Source: an uncultured Dysosmobacter sp. (lineage in GTDB: Bacteria; Bacillota; Clostridia; Oscillospirales; Oscillospiraceae). From it: a DNA stretch of 30,213 nt. The notes under the pieces are model-generated. The model did no database searches. It worked only from the letters and a program-made list of their open reading frames with translations, and was not told the DNA's origin. The DNA is taken from assembly GCA_934563745.1 (NCBI GenBank), contig CAKTHE010000027.1, positions 1 through 30,213 of the forward strand. The letters are read 5' to 3'. Below, one piece after another: positions 1-6,597 of the stretch. Both the position numbers and the translations under genes were made by a program. The first letter of the stretch is position 1; each line of letters opens with the position of its first letter.

Positions 1-74
1 GTCCGAGTGGCGGGATTTGAACCCACGGCCTCATGGTCCCGAACCATGCGCGCTACCAACTGCGCTACACCCGG
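1..74 (-). tRNA. tRNA-Pro (anticodon CGG)
   Basis: Read on the minus strand, positions 74 to 2 fold into a complete 73-nt cloverleaf. It has a 7-bp acceptor stem (CCGGGTG with CACTCGG, one G-U pair), a D stem GCGC/GCGC, an anticodon stem CATGG/CCATG around the loop TTCGGGA, and a T arm GTGGG-TTCAAAT-CCCGC. The anticodon is CGG, which reads the proline codon CCG, a sensible isoacceptor for a GC-rich genome. The discriminator base is A at position 2, and position 1 is the first C of a possibly encoded CCA end, so the 3' tail continues beyond the window. The gene has its own promoter at 116-144 on the same strand. Confidence 0.95.
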
Positions 75-82
75 ATTTGAAC

Positions 83-102
83 TTGTAAAAGCGCTTTTAC
101 AA
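83..102. promoter_or_regulatory. 20-bp perfect palindrome in the tRNA-Pro leader
   Basis: TTGTAAAAGCGCTTTTACAA is a perfect 20-bp palindrome centred on CG. It ends 9 nt before the mature 5' end of tRNA-Pro and begins about 7 nt after the start predicted from the promoter at 116-144. As DNA its symmetry and central CG resemble LacI/GalR-family operators. As RNA it could form an 8-bp stem with a GCGC loop in the pre-tRNA leader. Which of the two matters cannot be decided from this sequence. Confidence 0.6.
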
Positions 103-115
103 CTGCGCGAATGCT

Positions 116-144
116 ATTATATGAAATCTTTTGGCACCTGTCAA
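116..144 (-). promoter_or_regulatory. Consensus sigma-A promoter of tRNA-Pro
   Basis: On the minus strand TTGACA (144-139) is followed by exactly 17 nt and TATAAT (121-116). Both hexamers match the housekeeping consensus at every position with the ideal spacer, as expected of a strong stable-RNA promoter. The predicted start is near position 108. Confidence 0.92.
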
Positions 145-147
145 GAG

Positions 148-176
148 ACATATTGGAATTTTCCCGCTCATAAAGT
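148..176 (+). promoter_or_regulatory. Sigma-E-like sporulation promoter
   Basis: A -35-like ATATT (150-154, preceded by C) is separated by 14 nt from CATAAAGT (169-176). The mother-cell sigma-E consensus is roughly kmATATT, 14-15 nt, CATACAnT, so the -10 element has one mismatch and the -35 one. The start would lie near 183, just before the Shine-Dalgarno AGAGAGGGGG (184-193) of the gene at 202. In Bacillus subtilis spoIVFAB is sigma-E dependent, which agrees. It stands back to back with the tRNA-Pro promoter. Confidence 0.6.
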
Positions 177-201
177 AAAAAGCAGAGAGGGGGAACGTAC
201 C

Positions 202-1200
202 ATGACGACCTGGGGAACCGGCGAAAAGGTTCGCGATCTTTATGGGCGGGGCGGTCGGCGCAGCCAATCGGCGGCGAGACAGGGAAGAAGAACGGTGCGC
301 CGGGAACGACAGGCTGCCTTCGGACGGCGGGAGCGGCGCCAGCTGCTTCAGCTGGTGCTTTGCGGCGGGATTTTTATCTTTATGGTGGCTGCAAAGCTGC
401 TTCTGCCCGGGAAGCTGGATGGAGTGGGGCGGCGGCTGAACGGTGTATTATCGCAGAACATCGATGTTGCGGAGGTTTTTTCTGCGGTGGGACGCGGGAT
501 CAGCGGAGACCTGCCTTGGGAGCACACATGGGACGAGGTTTACAAAGCGGTTTTTAAGCCGGATGAAGAAACGGCGGTCCCGGTATCCGTAACGGAACGG
601 GAAGATCTGGCACAGCCAAACCCCGTTTCTGATCTGCGCCGCTTTGCTGACGGAAACGCGGCATGCGATATCTGGCTTGGGGCGGAGACTGCCCCGGAGC
701 GAAAGGCGGATGACGCGCAGGACCCGGAGCCGGCGGCGGAGACGTCCTATATTTTTTACTCCGATGAAAACCTTCCGGCGCATGTCAGCATGAGTCAGGC
801 CATATTGAATTTTCGTTACTGCACGCCGCTGCAGGGGACCCTTTCGTCTAAATTCGGATACCGGGAGCATCCGGTTCAGGGTGATGAGCGCTTTCACTAT
901 GGGATCGACATTGCCGCGGACAACGGCAGCGAAGTGGACTGCTTTGCAGACGGAACGGTGAGCGCGGTGGGGGAGAGCAGCAGCTACGGAAAATACGTTA
1001 CGGTGGCGCATGGGGACGCGTATACTACCTTATATGCCCATTGCAGCAAAATTACCGTATCCTCCGGCACATCGGTCAGGCGCGGACAAAAAATTGCGGA
1101 GGTGGGAGAGACCGGCATAGCCACCGGACCGCACCTGCATTTCGAGCTGCATCACGGCAGCGATTACCTGAATCCGGTTTACTATGTATCCTTCCTGTAA
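202..1200 (+). CDS. spoIVFA: Membrane-anchored LytM/M23 protein, SpoIVFA-like
   Basis: A 332-residue protein. The first ~47 residues are Arg-rich and probably cytoplasmic. One membrane segment follows (about 48-68), then a poorly conserved linker, then a C-terminal M23/LytM domain (about 205-332). The metal-site residues expected of an active M23 enzyme are all present: H232 and D236 in HYGID, H280 in YAH, and H311/H313 in HLHFE. The start at ATG 202 is set by AGAGAGGGGG at 184-193; the frame stays open upstream only because it runs through the tRNA gene. The next gene is an M50 protease overlapping by 17 nt, the spoIVFA-spoIVFB order, in which SpoIVFA holds SpoIVFB in a complex in the mother-cell-derived membrane until pro-sigma-K processing. 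The alternative is an ordinary envelope endopeptidase; the sigma-E-like promoter and neighbour favour SpoIVFA. Confidence 0.8.
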   Translation: MTTWGTGEKVRDLYGRGGRRSQSAARQGRRTVRRERQAAFGRRERRQLLQLVLCGGIFIFMVAAKLLLPGKLDGVGRRLNGVLSQNIDVAEVFSAVGRGISGDLPWEHTWDEVYKAVFKPDEETAVPVSVTEREDLAQPNPVSDLRRFADGNAACDIWLGAETAPERKADDAQDPEPAAETSYIFYSDENLPAHVSMSQAILNFRYCTPLQGTLSSKFGYREHPVQGDERFHYGIDIAADNGSEVDCFADGTVSAVGESSSYGKYVTVAHGDAYTTLYAHCSKITVSSGTSVRRGQKIAEVGETGIATGPHLHFELHHGSDYLNPVYYVSFL

Positions 1201-1822
1201 AGGCGGCGCCGTTTCTGTGTCTGGCGGTCTGCTTTTGCTGCTGCTTTGGTTCGGAATGTGCAGCGGCTGGGGACTGTTGGGGCGGATCCTGCTGGGGTGC
1301 ACGGCCCACGAGCTGGGGCACTGCCTGGCGCTGTATGCCCAGGGCGGACGCGTGCAGTCGCTGCGATTGACGGCGCTGGGAGCACAGATCCGGGCGGACT
1401 GCAGCCGGCTGTCTTACGGGCAGGAGGCGCTGGCGGTCCTGGCCGGGCCGGCGGTCAATCTGATCGGTGCCGGCGTCCTGGCGCTGCTGGCGGGGAGGCT
1501 GCGGGCGCCGGCCTTGTATTTGGACGCGGGGATCCACCTTCTGCTGGGAGGCTGGAATCTGCTTCCAATCCGCTCACTGGACGGCCGGCGGGCTCTGGAG
1601 CTTTTGGCGTCCGGGATCCGGGGACCGGATGCAGGCAGACGGATCCTGGCGCTGAGCGGAGCCCTGTGCGCCGGGGGTGTCGGCGGCCTGCTGAGCCTGG
1701 CGATGCTCCGGCAGGGGGGGAGCCTCTGGCTGGCACCGGCGGCGGCCGCGCTGGGACGCGCGGCGGTTTCCGACCTGCGTGCTGCGTGTATTTTTCAAGG
1801 AGGGCGTCTGCATTCAGCCTGA
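1184..1822 (+). CDS. spoIVFB: M50 site-2 intramembrane protease, SpoIVFB-like
   Basis: A 212-residue multi-pass membrane protein. The zinc-binding motif HELGH (H42, E43, H46) lies in an early membrane segment and the third ligand is in NLLPIRSLDG (D133), the M50 pattern. It lacks the PDZ insertion of RseP-type members, as SpoIVFB does. SpoIVFB cleaves pro-sigma-K in the mother cell; the substrate gene is not in this window, so the role is inferred from family and from the LytM gene upstream. ATG 1184 overlaps that gene by 17 nt with no clear Shine-Dalgarno. An in-frame GTG at 1217, preceded by AAAGGCGG (1199-1206) right at the upstream stop codon, is a credible alternative start that removes 11 residues. 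The protein is very rich in Ala, Gly, Leu and Arg. Confidence 0.78.
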   Translation: MYPSCKGGAVSVSGGLLLLLLWFGMCSGWGLLGRILLGCTAHELGHCLALYAQGGRVQSLRLTALGAQIRADCSRLSYGQEALAVLAGPAVNLIGAGVLALLAGRLRAPALYLDAGIHLLLGGWNLLPIRSLDGRRALELLASGIRGPDAGRRILALSGALCAGGVGGLLSLAMLRQGGSLWLAPAAAALGRAAVSDLRAACIFQGGRLHSA

Positions 1823-1847
1823 AAGCGGACACGCCGGGATGTTTTTT
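1803..1847 (+). terminator. Weak candidate terminator after the M50 gene
   Basis: GGCGTCTGC (1803-1811) can pair with GCGG-AC-ACGCC (1825-1835) across a 2-nt bulge. Six T residues follow at 1842-1847, but 6 nt after the stem. The hairpin overlaps the stop codon of the M50 gene. The imperfect stem and gap before the T run make this doubtful. Confidence 0.25.
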
Positions 1848-1877
1848 CGGGCGGAACCATTTATTTTGATTTGATGC

Positions 1878-1906
1878 TTGCAATTTCAATCCTGCTGTGG
1901 TATGCT
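1878..1906 (+). promoter_or_regulatory. Sigma-A promoter of rplS
   Basis: TTGCAA (1878-1883), a 17-nt spacer and TATGCT (1901-1906) match the housekeeping promoter pattern. Transcription would start near 1913, giving rplS a leader of about 94 nt. Confidence 0.75.
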
Positions 1907-1912
1907 ATCAGG

Positions 1913-2006
1913 GCTACAAAGGGCGGTCCTCTGCCGTGCGTGCGCCAAGAAGAGAGCGGCACGCCTGAAAAGCGGCATGAACACCTATAAAACAGGAGGA
2001 AAATCC
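1913..2006 (+). promoter_or_regulatory. rplS 5' leader, possible L19 autoregulatory element
   Basis: The untranslated leader contains a hairpin with GCGTGC (1938-1943) pairing to GCACGC (1959-1964), then a purine-rich stretch ending in the strong Shine-Dalgarno AGGAGGA (1995-2001). An L19 leader RNA family is known upstream of rplS in low-GC Gram-positive bacteria. I cannot confirm that this leader belongs to it without a covariance-model search. Confidence 0.35.
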
Positions 2007-2348
2007 ATGGATCTCATTAAGGAACTGAACAAGGAAACCCTGCAGAACGAAGTCCCCCAGGTTGCCGTCGGCGACACCGTCCGTGTGCACGTCAAGGTCA
2101 AAGAGGGCTCCCGCGAAAGAATCCAGGTCTTCGAGGGTATCGTCATTGCGAAGAAGCATGGCGGGATCGAGGAGACCATCACCGTCCGCCGCATTTCCTA
2201 CGGCGTGGGTGTGGAGAAGGTGTTCCCCGTTCATTCTCCCTCCATCAGCACGATCGAGGTTGTCCGCAGCGGTGCTGTCAGACGTGCAAAGCTGTACTAT
2301 CTGCGCGGCCGCGTGGGCAAGAGTGCCAAGGTGAAGGAGAAGCTTTAA
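2007..2348 (+). CDS. rplS: 50S ribosomal protein L19
   Basis: A 113-residue protein of normal length for bL19, which sits at the 30S-50S interface of the ribosome. It carries family segments such as [24 protein letters not shown] and the C-terminal [19 protein letters not shown]. The start ATG 2007 is 6 nt after AGGAGGA. The frame continues open upstream to 1878, but that part has no conserved residues and spans the promoter. It has its own promoter and is closed by a strong terminator, so it is probably a single-gene transcript, although it heads the classic rplS-lepB-ylqF-rnhB gene order of Firmicutes. Confidence 0.97.
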   Translation: MDLIKELNKETLQNEVPQVAVGDTVRVHVKVKEGSRERIQVFEGIVIAKKHGGIEETITVRRISYGVGVEKVFPVHSPSISTIEVVRSGAVRRAKLYYLRGRVGKSAKVKEKL

Positions 2349-2354
2349 TCAGCG

Positions 2355-2386
2355 AAAAAAGAGAGGCGTTTCGCCTCTCTTTTTTT
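2355..2386 (+). terminator. Intrinsic terminator of rplS
   Basis: GAGAGGCG (2361-2368), loop TTT and CGCCTCTC (2372-2379) form a perfect 8-bp GC-rich stem, extended by an A tract on the left pairing with the seven T residues on the right. This is a textbook rho-independent terminator six nucleotides after the rplS stop codon. Confidence 0.93.
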
Positions 2387-2409
2387 GTGGACTTTTTTAG
2401 CGGCCGCTC

Positions 2410-2438
2410 TTGTTGTGCGGGCTGTTTTTTGGTATACT
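2410..2438 (+). promoter_or_regulatory. Sigma-A promoter of lepB and downstream genes
   Basis: TTGTTG (2410-2415), a 17-nt spacer and TATACT (2433-2438). It lies between the rplS terminator and lepB and probably drives lepB-ylqF-rnhB-yraN. Confidence 0.72.
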
Positions 2439-2521
2439 GAAAAAAATTACACTGGGTTTTTATATGTGTCTGGACATTTGCTGCAAAGAAAAAGACACCA
2501 TGCAAGTGAGGGCTGAAAGCA

Positions 2522-3124
2522 ATGGAGCGGAACGAAGAAAAGGATTGGAAAGCAAAGGAGAAGCAGGGCAGCCAGCGGGAGCTTTACGAGTGGGTGCAGG
2601 CTTTGGTCTATGCCGTGCTGGCCGTGGTGCTGCTGTTTACCTTCGCGGTGCGCATGCTCGGCGTGGATGGGCACTCCATGGTGCCGACGCTGCAGGATCA
2701 GGATCGGCTGCTGGTGGTCAATTCCGCCCTGTGCGGTTCCTTCGGCCAGGGGGACATTGTGATCCTGCGCAAGGATACGTTTATGACGGAACCCATCGTG
2801 AAGCGGATCATCGCCACGGAGGGGCAGACGGTGGACATCGACTATGCGACCGGCAGCGTCTTTGTGGACGGGGTGCTTTTGGATGAGCCGTATATCAACG
2901 AGCTGACGTTTCTGGATGAGGGGATGACCTTCCCTGTTCAGGTGCCGGAGGGATCCGTGTTTGTAATGGGGGATAACCGCAACAACTCCAGCGACAGCCG
3001 CAACCCCCAGCTGGGAACCGTGGATGTGCGCTACATCATCGGCAAGGCGGAGTTCCTGATCTTCCCGGGGACGGATGCATACACGGAAAAGCGGGACTTT
3101 TCCCGGATCGGCCGGATCGGCTGA
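2522..3124 (+). CDS. lepB: Signal peptidase I
   Basis: A 200-residue S26 family membrane protease that removes signal peptides from exported proteins. The N-terminal 21 residues are charged and cytoplasmic, and one membrane anchor spans about 22-46. The nucleophile is S52 in GHSMVPTL and the general base is K94 in KRIIA, giving the Ser/Lys dyad. The conserved GDNRNNSSDSR box lies about 148-158. The start is ATG 2522, with a modest purine-rich Shine-Dalgarno (GTGAGGG) about 8 nt upstream. It is followed 17 nt later by ylqF, the usual Firmicute order. Length and motifs are normal for a single-anchor Gram-positive enzyme. Confidence 0.95.
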   Translation: MERNEEKDWKAKEKQGSQRELYEWVQALVYAVLAVVLLFTFAVRMLGVDGHSMVPTLQDQDRLLVVNSALCGSFGQGDIVILRKDTFMTEPIVKRIIATEGQTVDIDYATGSVFVDGVLLDEPYINELTFLDEGMTFPVQVPEGSVFVMGDNRNNSSDSRNPQLGTVDVRYIIGKAEFLIFPGTDAYTEKRDFSRIGRIG

Positions 3125-3141
3125 AACGGCGGAGGGATGAG

Positions 3142-4005
3142 ATGATGAATATACAGTGGTATCCCGGCCATATGACCAAGACGCGCCGCATGATCCAGGA
3201 GCAGATCCGGAATATGGATGCGGTGTGTGAGATCCTGGACGCCCGGATCCCCATTTCCAGCCGGAATCCGGATGTGGACGAGCTGGCGGCCGGGAAGCCC
3301 CGGCTGGTGGTTTTGAACCGGGCGGATCAGGCGGATCCGGCCCTGACCAGGCAGTGGGCGGTCTGGTTCCGGGCCAAGGGCTATGCTGTGCTGGAGTCCA
3401 ACGCCAAGGAGGGCACAGGCACCGGAAAGTTTGCGGGCGCCGTGCGGGAGCTTTTGGCGGACAAGCTGAAGGCCTATGCGGAGAAGGGACAGAGCGGCCG
3501 GGTGCTGCGGGTGATGATCCTGGGGATCCCCAACGTGGGAAAATCCACCTTTATCAATAAGGTGGCAGGCCGCAAGACGGCGAAGGCGGAGGATCGCCCC
3601 GGCGTAACGCGGGGCAAACAATGGATCGCAGTGGACCGGCAGCTGGAGCTGCTGGATACACCAGGGATCCTTTGGCCAAAGTTTGAAGATCAGAGCGTTG
3701 GGCTGAATCTGGCCTATACCGGTGCGGTCCGGGACGAAGTGATGGACCTGGAAGAGCTGGCCAGTCATCTGATGGCCTATCTGGGGGCGCATTATCCCCA
3801 GACGCTGGAGGCGCGCTACAAAATTACGCCGGAGGCGGAGGAGAGCGGGTATGACCTGCTGGTACGGGCCGGGAAGAAGCGCGGCTTTTTGATCTCCGGC
3901 GGGGAAGTGGACACGGAGCGAATGGCAAAGATTCTGCTGGACGAGTTTCGCGGCGGCAAGCTGGGACGCTTTACACTGGAGACGCCGGAGGACGTTCGCC
4001 CATGA
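3142..4005 (+). CDS. rbgA: Ribosome biogenesis GTPase YlqF/RbgA
   Basis: A 287-residue circularly permuted GTPase needed for late maturation of the 50S subunit. The permuted motif order is visible: G4 at 59-62 (NRAD, where NKxD is usual), G1 GIPNVGKST at 128-136 and G3 DTPG at 172-175. The N-terminal QWYPGHM motif is the family signature, and the C-terminal ~110 residues form the RNA-binding region. Two adjacent ATG codons (3142 and 3145) follow GGAGGG at 3131-3136; the second has the better 8-nt spacing, so the true protein may lack the first Met. The stop overlaps the rnhB start by 4 nt, implying translational coupling. Confidence 0.95.
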   Translation: MMNIQWYPGHMTKTRRMIQEQIRNMDAVCEILDARIPISSRNPDVDELAAGKPRLVVLNRADQADPALTRQWAVWFRAKGYAVLESNAKEGTGTGKFAGAVRELLADKLKAYAEKGQSGRVLRVMILGIPNVGKSTFINKVAGRKTAKAEDRPGVTRGKQWIAVDRQLELLDTPGILWPKFEDQSVGLNLAYTGAVRDEVMDLEELASHLMAYLGAHYPQTLEARYKITPEAEESGYDLLVRAGKKRGFLISGGEVDTERMAKILLDEFRGGKLGRFTLETPEDVRP

Positions 4006-4637
4006 AGACGATGGAGGCACCCTGGCGCCTGGAGGTAGAGTGCCAAAGCCAGGGGATCACGCGGGTCTGCGGCGTGGATGAGGCCGGGGCCGGCCCCCTG
4101 GCCGGGCCGGTTTACGCAGCGGCCGTGATTTTGGACCCGGAGGCGATTCCGGAGGGGCTGAACGATTCCAAGAAGCTGACGGAAAAGCAGAGAGAGACCC
4201 TGTATGACCGGATCTGTGAGCAGGCAGTGGCCTGGGCGGTGGCCTGGGCCGACGTGGAGGAGATCGAGGAGATGAATATCCTCAATGCCCGGCTGCTTGC
4301 GATGCAGCGGGCCATGGAGGCACTGACGCCGCCGGCAGAATTTGCACTGATCGACGGGAATCGGGACCACGGGGACCGGGTCTCGCTGTGTATGCCCCAT
4401 CAGACGGTGGTAGGCGGGGACGGAAAAAGCGCGTCCATTGCGGCGGCGTCCATCCTGGCAAAGGTGAGCCGGGACCGGTACGTGTGCCGGGTGCTGGATG
4501 CGCAGTACCCCCAGTATCAGTTTGCCAGACACAAGGGCTATGGGACCAGGCTGCACTACGAGATGCTGGACCGCTTCGGCCCCTGCCCGGCGCATCGGAT
4601 GAGTTTTCTTAAAAAATGGAAGGCGGGAAAACCGTGA
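4002..4637 (+). CDS. rnhB: Ribonuclease HII
   Basis: A 211-residue type 2 RNase H, which cleaves RNA in RNA-DNA hybrids and starts removal of single ribonucleotides from DNA. The first acidic pair is D26/E27 in GVDEAG, and further conserved stretches are LNDSKKL, ALIDGN, SIAAASILAKVSRD and YPQYQFARHKGYGT. The usual GRG motif after DEA reads GAG: A30 replaces the arginine that helps recognise the ribonucleotide 2'-OH. All acidic catalytic positions I can see are present, so I expect nuclease activity, perhaps with altered junction specificity. GGAGGA (3987-3992) lies 9 nt before ATG 4002. It overlaps both neighbours. Confidence 0.94.
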   Translation: MKTMEAPWRLEVECQSQGITRVCGVDEAGAGPLAGPVYAAAVILDPEAIPEGLNDSKKLTEKQRETLYDRICEQAVAWAVAWADVEEIEEMNILNARLLAMQRAMEALTPPAEFALIDGNRDHGDRVSLCMPHQTVVGGDGKSASIAAASILAKVSRDRYVCRVLDAQYPQYQFARHKGYGTRLHYEMLDRFGPCPAHRMSFLKKWKAGKP

Positions 4638-4996
4638 ACCGGGGCGGCAAGGCGGCCGGGAACCGGGGCGAGGCCGAGACGGCCCGCTATCTGCGGGCGC
4701 AGGGCTATGTGCTGCTGGCAAGCCAATGGCGCTGCCGGCTGGGAGAGCTCGACCTGGTGGCCCGGGACCGGGACGGGACCGTTTGCTTCGTGGAGGTAAA
4801 GCTGCGCAGCGGCACGGCCTTTGGCCTGCCGCGGGAGGCAGTGGATCTGCGCAAGCAGCGGCGGCTGCGTCAGACGGCGGAGCTTTGGCTGAGCCTTTAT
4901 GCCCCGGAGGCGCCGGCCCGGTTTGATGTGGCCGAGGTTTACGAGCGTCCGGATGGAACAATGCGGGTGGAATACCTTCCAAACGCATTTGAATAA
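4634..4996 (+). CDS. yraN: UPF0102 (YraN family) nuclease-fold protein
   Basis: A 120-residue protein if started at GTG 4634, which overlaps the rnhB stop codon as GTGA. An in-frame ATG at 4616 adds six residues but has no Shine-Dalgarno. The family signature GELDLVARD and FVEVKLR is present; this is a restriction-endonuclease-like core with the D and ExK positions. Its biological role is not established, although it is commonly found beside rnhB, as here. It is the last gene of the lepB-led cluster, 79 nt before the next start. Confidence 0.88.
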   Translation: MNRGGKAAGNRGEAETARYLRAQGYVLLASQWRCRLGELDLVARDRDGTVCFVEVKLRSGTAFGLPREAVDLRKQRRLRQTAELWLSLYAPEAPARFDVAEVYERPDGTMRVEYLPNAFE

Positions 4997-5075
4997 GGCA
5001 CCGCCGATCCGGGCCTGGCCTGTATATTTGAAAATCAACAAGCATGGAACATGTAAAGTAGTAAGGAGCATGGTT

Positions 5076-6563
5076 ATGAATTATTACAGCACCCGCGATA
5101 CATCCCTCCGTTATCGTGCGGCGGAGGCAATCAAAATGGGCCTTTCCCGGGATGGCGGCCTGCTGACGCCCTGTGCGATCCCGCAGATCGATCCGGCCTT
5201 CCTGGAAGGATTGGTTCAGGCGGATTATCAGACCCGGGCGGCAGCGGTGATGGGCCTTTATCTGACCGATTATACCCACGAAGAGCTGATGGGCTTTGCC
5301 CGGAATGCGTACGGTGCGGACAAATACGATACGCCGGCCGTCGCGCCGCTGCGCAAGGTGGATGCTTCCACCTACTGCCTGGAACTGTGGCACGGACCCA
5401 CGTCGGCCTTCAAGGATATGGCCCTTCAGATGCTGCCGCAGCTTCTCAGCGCGGCGCTGCGCAAGACGGGGGAGGAAAAGACGGCCTGCATTCTGGTGGC
5501 GACCTCCGGCGATACCGGAAAGGCTGCCATGGAGGGCTTCGCCGATGTGGAGCAGACCCGGATCCTGGTGTTTTATCCCAAGGATGGGGTCTCGGCTGTG
5601 CAGGAGCGTCAGATGGTGACGCAGGAAGGGGCCAACGTGGGCGTCTGCGCGGTCGTGGGCAACTTCGACGATGCACAGTCCGGCGTCAAGCGCATTTTCT
5701 CGGACGCCGCCATGCGGGAGACGCTGGCCGGCCGCGGCTATTTCCTTTCTTCGGCAAACTCCATCAACTGGGGCCGGATCCTGCCGCAGGTAGTGTATTA
5801 CATCTCGGCTTACTGCGACCTGCTGCGGGAGGGCGCCGTCTCCATGGGCGACCCGGTCAATTTCTGCGTGCCCACCGGCAACTTCGGTGACATTCTGGCG
5901 GCTTATTATGCCAAGCGTATGGGCCTTCCGGTCGGAAAGCTGATCTGCGCGTCCAACTGCAACAATGTGCTGACGGATTTTCTGCGCACCGGTATTTACG
6001 ACCGCAACCGCCCCTTCCACAATACCATGAGCCCGTCCATGGACATTCTGATCTCCAGCAATCTGGAACGGCTGCTGTTCGATCTGTCCGGCGGGAACGA
6101 CGAAGAGGTCCGGGGATATATGGAGCAGCTTTCCGCACAGGGACGCTATGAGGTGTCCGATGCGATCCGCGGGCAGCTGCAGGAGCTTTACTGGGGCGGC
6201 TTCTGCGATGAAGCGGCTACGGCCGCCGCGATTGCGGATTATTACCGGAACAAGGGCTATCTCATTGATACGCATACGGCGGTAGCGGCCGACGTGATGC
6301 GTCAGTACCGGGAGGCGACCGGCGATCCGACGCTGACGGTATTTGCCTCCACGGCGTCGCCTTACAAATTCTGCGACCACGTTCTGCGTGCCATCGGCGA
6401 GACGCCGGCCGGCAGCGGGGTGGAGCTTCTGGATCAGCTGCATGCGGTGTCCGGCGTGGCGGTCCCCAAGCGGCTGGCTGCGCTGAAGGATAAGACCCGC
6501 CGCTTTGACGAGACGGTGGAAAAGGCGCAGATGGACAGCGTGGTGCTGGACTTTTTAAAGTAA
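5076..6563 (+). CDS. thrC: Threonine synthase
   Basis: A 495-residue PLP enzyme that converts O-phospho-L-homoserine to L-threonine. The N-terminal YYSTRD and the PLP-lysine segment HGPTSAFKDMALQ (K113) identify the long bacterial/fungal class of threonine synthase; TSGDTGKAAMEGF and VPTGNFGDILAAYYAK are further family blocks. ATG 5076 is chosen over ATG 5070 because AAGGAG (5063-5068) lies 7 nt from the former and 1 nt from the latter. No other threonine-pathway gene is nearby. The 79-bp upstream gap holds no T-box or leader peptide; TTGAAA at 5028 with TGTAAA at 5052 is only a weak promoter candidate. Confidence 0.95.
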   Translation: MNYYSTRDTSLRYRAAEAIKMGLSRDGGLLTPCAIPQIDPAFLEGLVQADYQTRAAAVMGLYLTDYTHEELMGFARNAYGADKYDTPAVAPLRKVDASTYCLELWHGPTSAFKDMALQMLPQLLSAALRKTGEEKTACILVATSGDTGKAAMEGFADVEQTRILVFYPKDGVSAVQERQMVTQEGANVGVCAVVGNFDDAQSGVKRIFSDAAMRETLAGRGYFLSSANSINWGRILPQVVYYISAYCDLLREGAVSMGDPVNFCVPTGNFGDILAAYYAKRMGLPVGKLICASNCNNVLTDFLRTGIYDRNRPFHNTMSPSMDILISSNLERLLFDLSGGNDEEVRGYMEQLSAQGRYEVSDAIRGQLQELYWGGFCDEAATAAAIADYYRNKGYLIDTHTAVAADVMRQYREATGDPTLTVFASTASPYKFCDHVLRAIGETPAGSGVELLDQLHAVSGVAVPKRLAALKDKTRRFDETVEKAQMDSVVLDFLK

Positions 6564-6597
6564 GCGGCCCGGTCAGCGCCGGGAGGAGGAAGGACCT

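Noticed and set aside
7..201. In-frame upstream extension of the LytM protein
   Set aside because: This part reads through the tRNA-Pro gene and both promoters; the Shine-Dalgarno at 184-193 fixes the start at 202.
5028..5057. Promoter for thrC (TTGAAA with TGTAAA, 18-nt spacer)
   Set aside because: The -10 match is weak and the start would fall on the Shine-Dalgarno.
3816..6443. Long open frame on the minus strand (875 codons) antisense to ylqF, rnhB, yraN and thrC
   Set aside because: The plus-strand genes have clear families. The antisense product shows no domain, and GC-rich codon use leaves the opposite strand free of stops.
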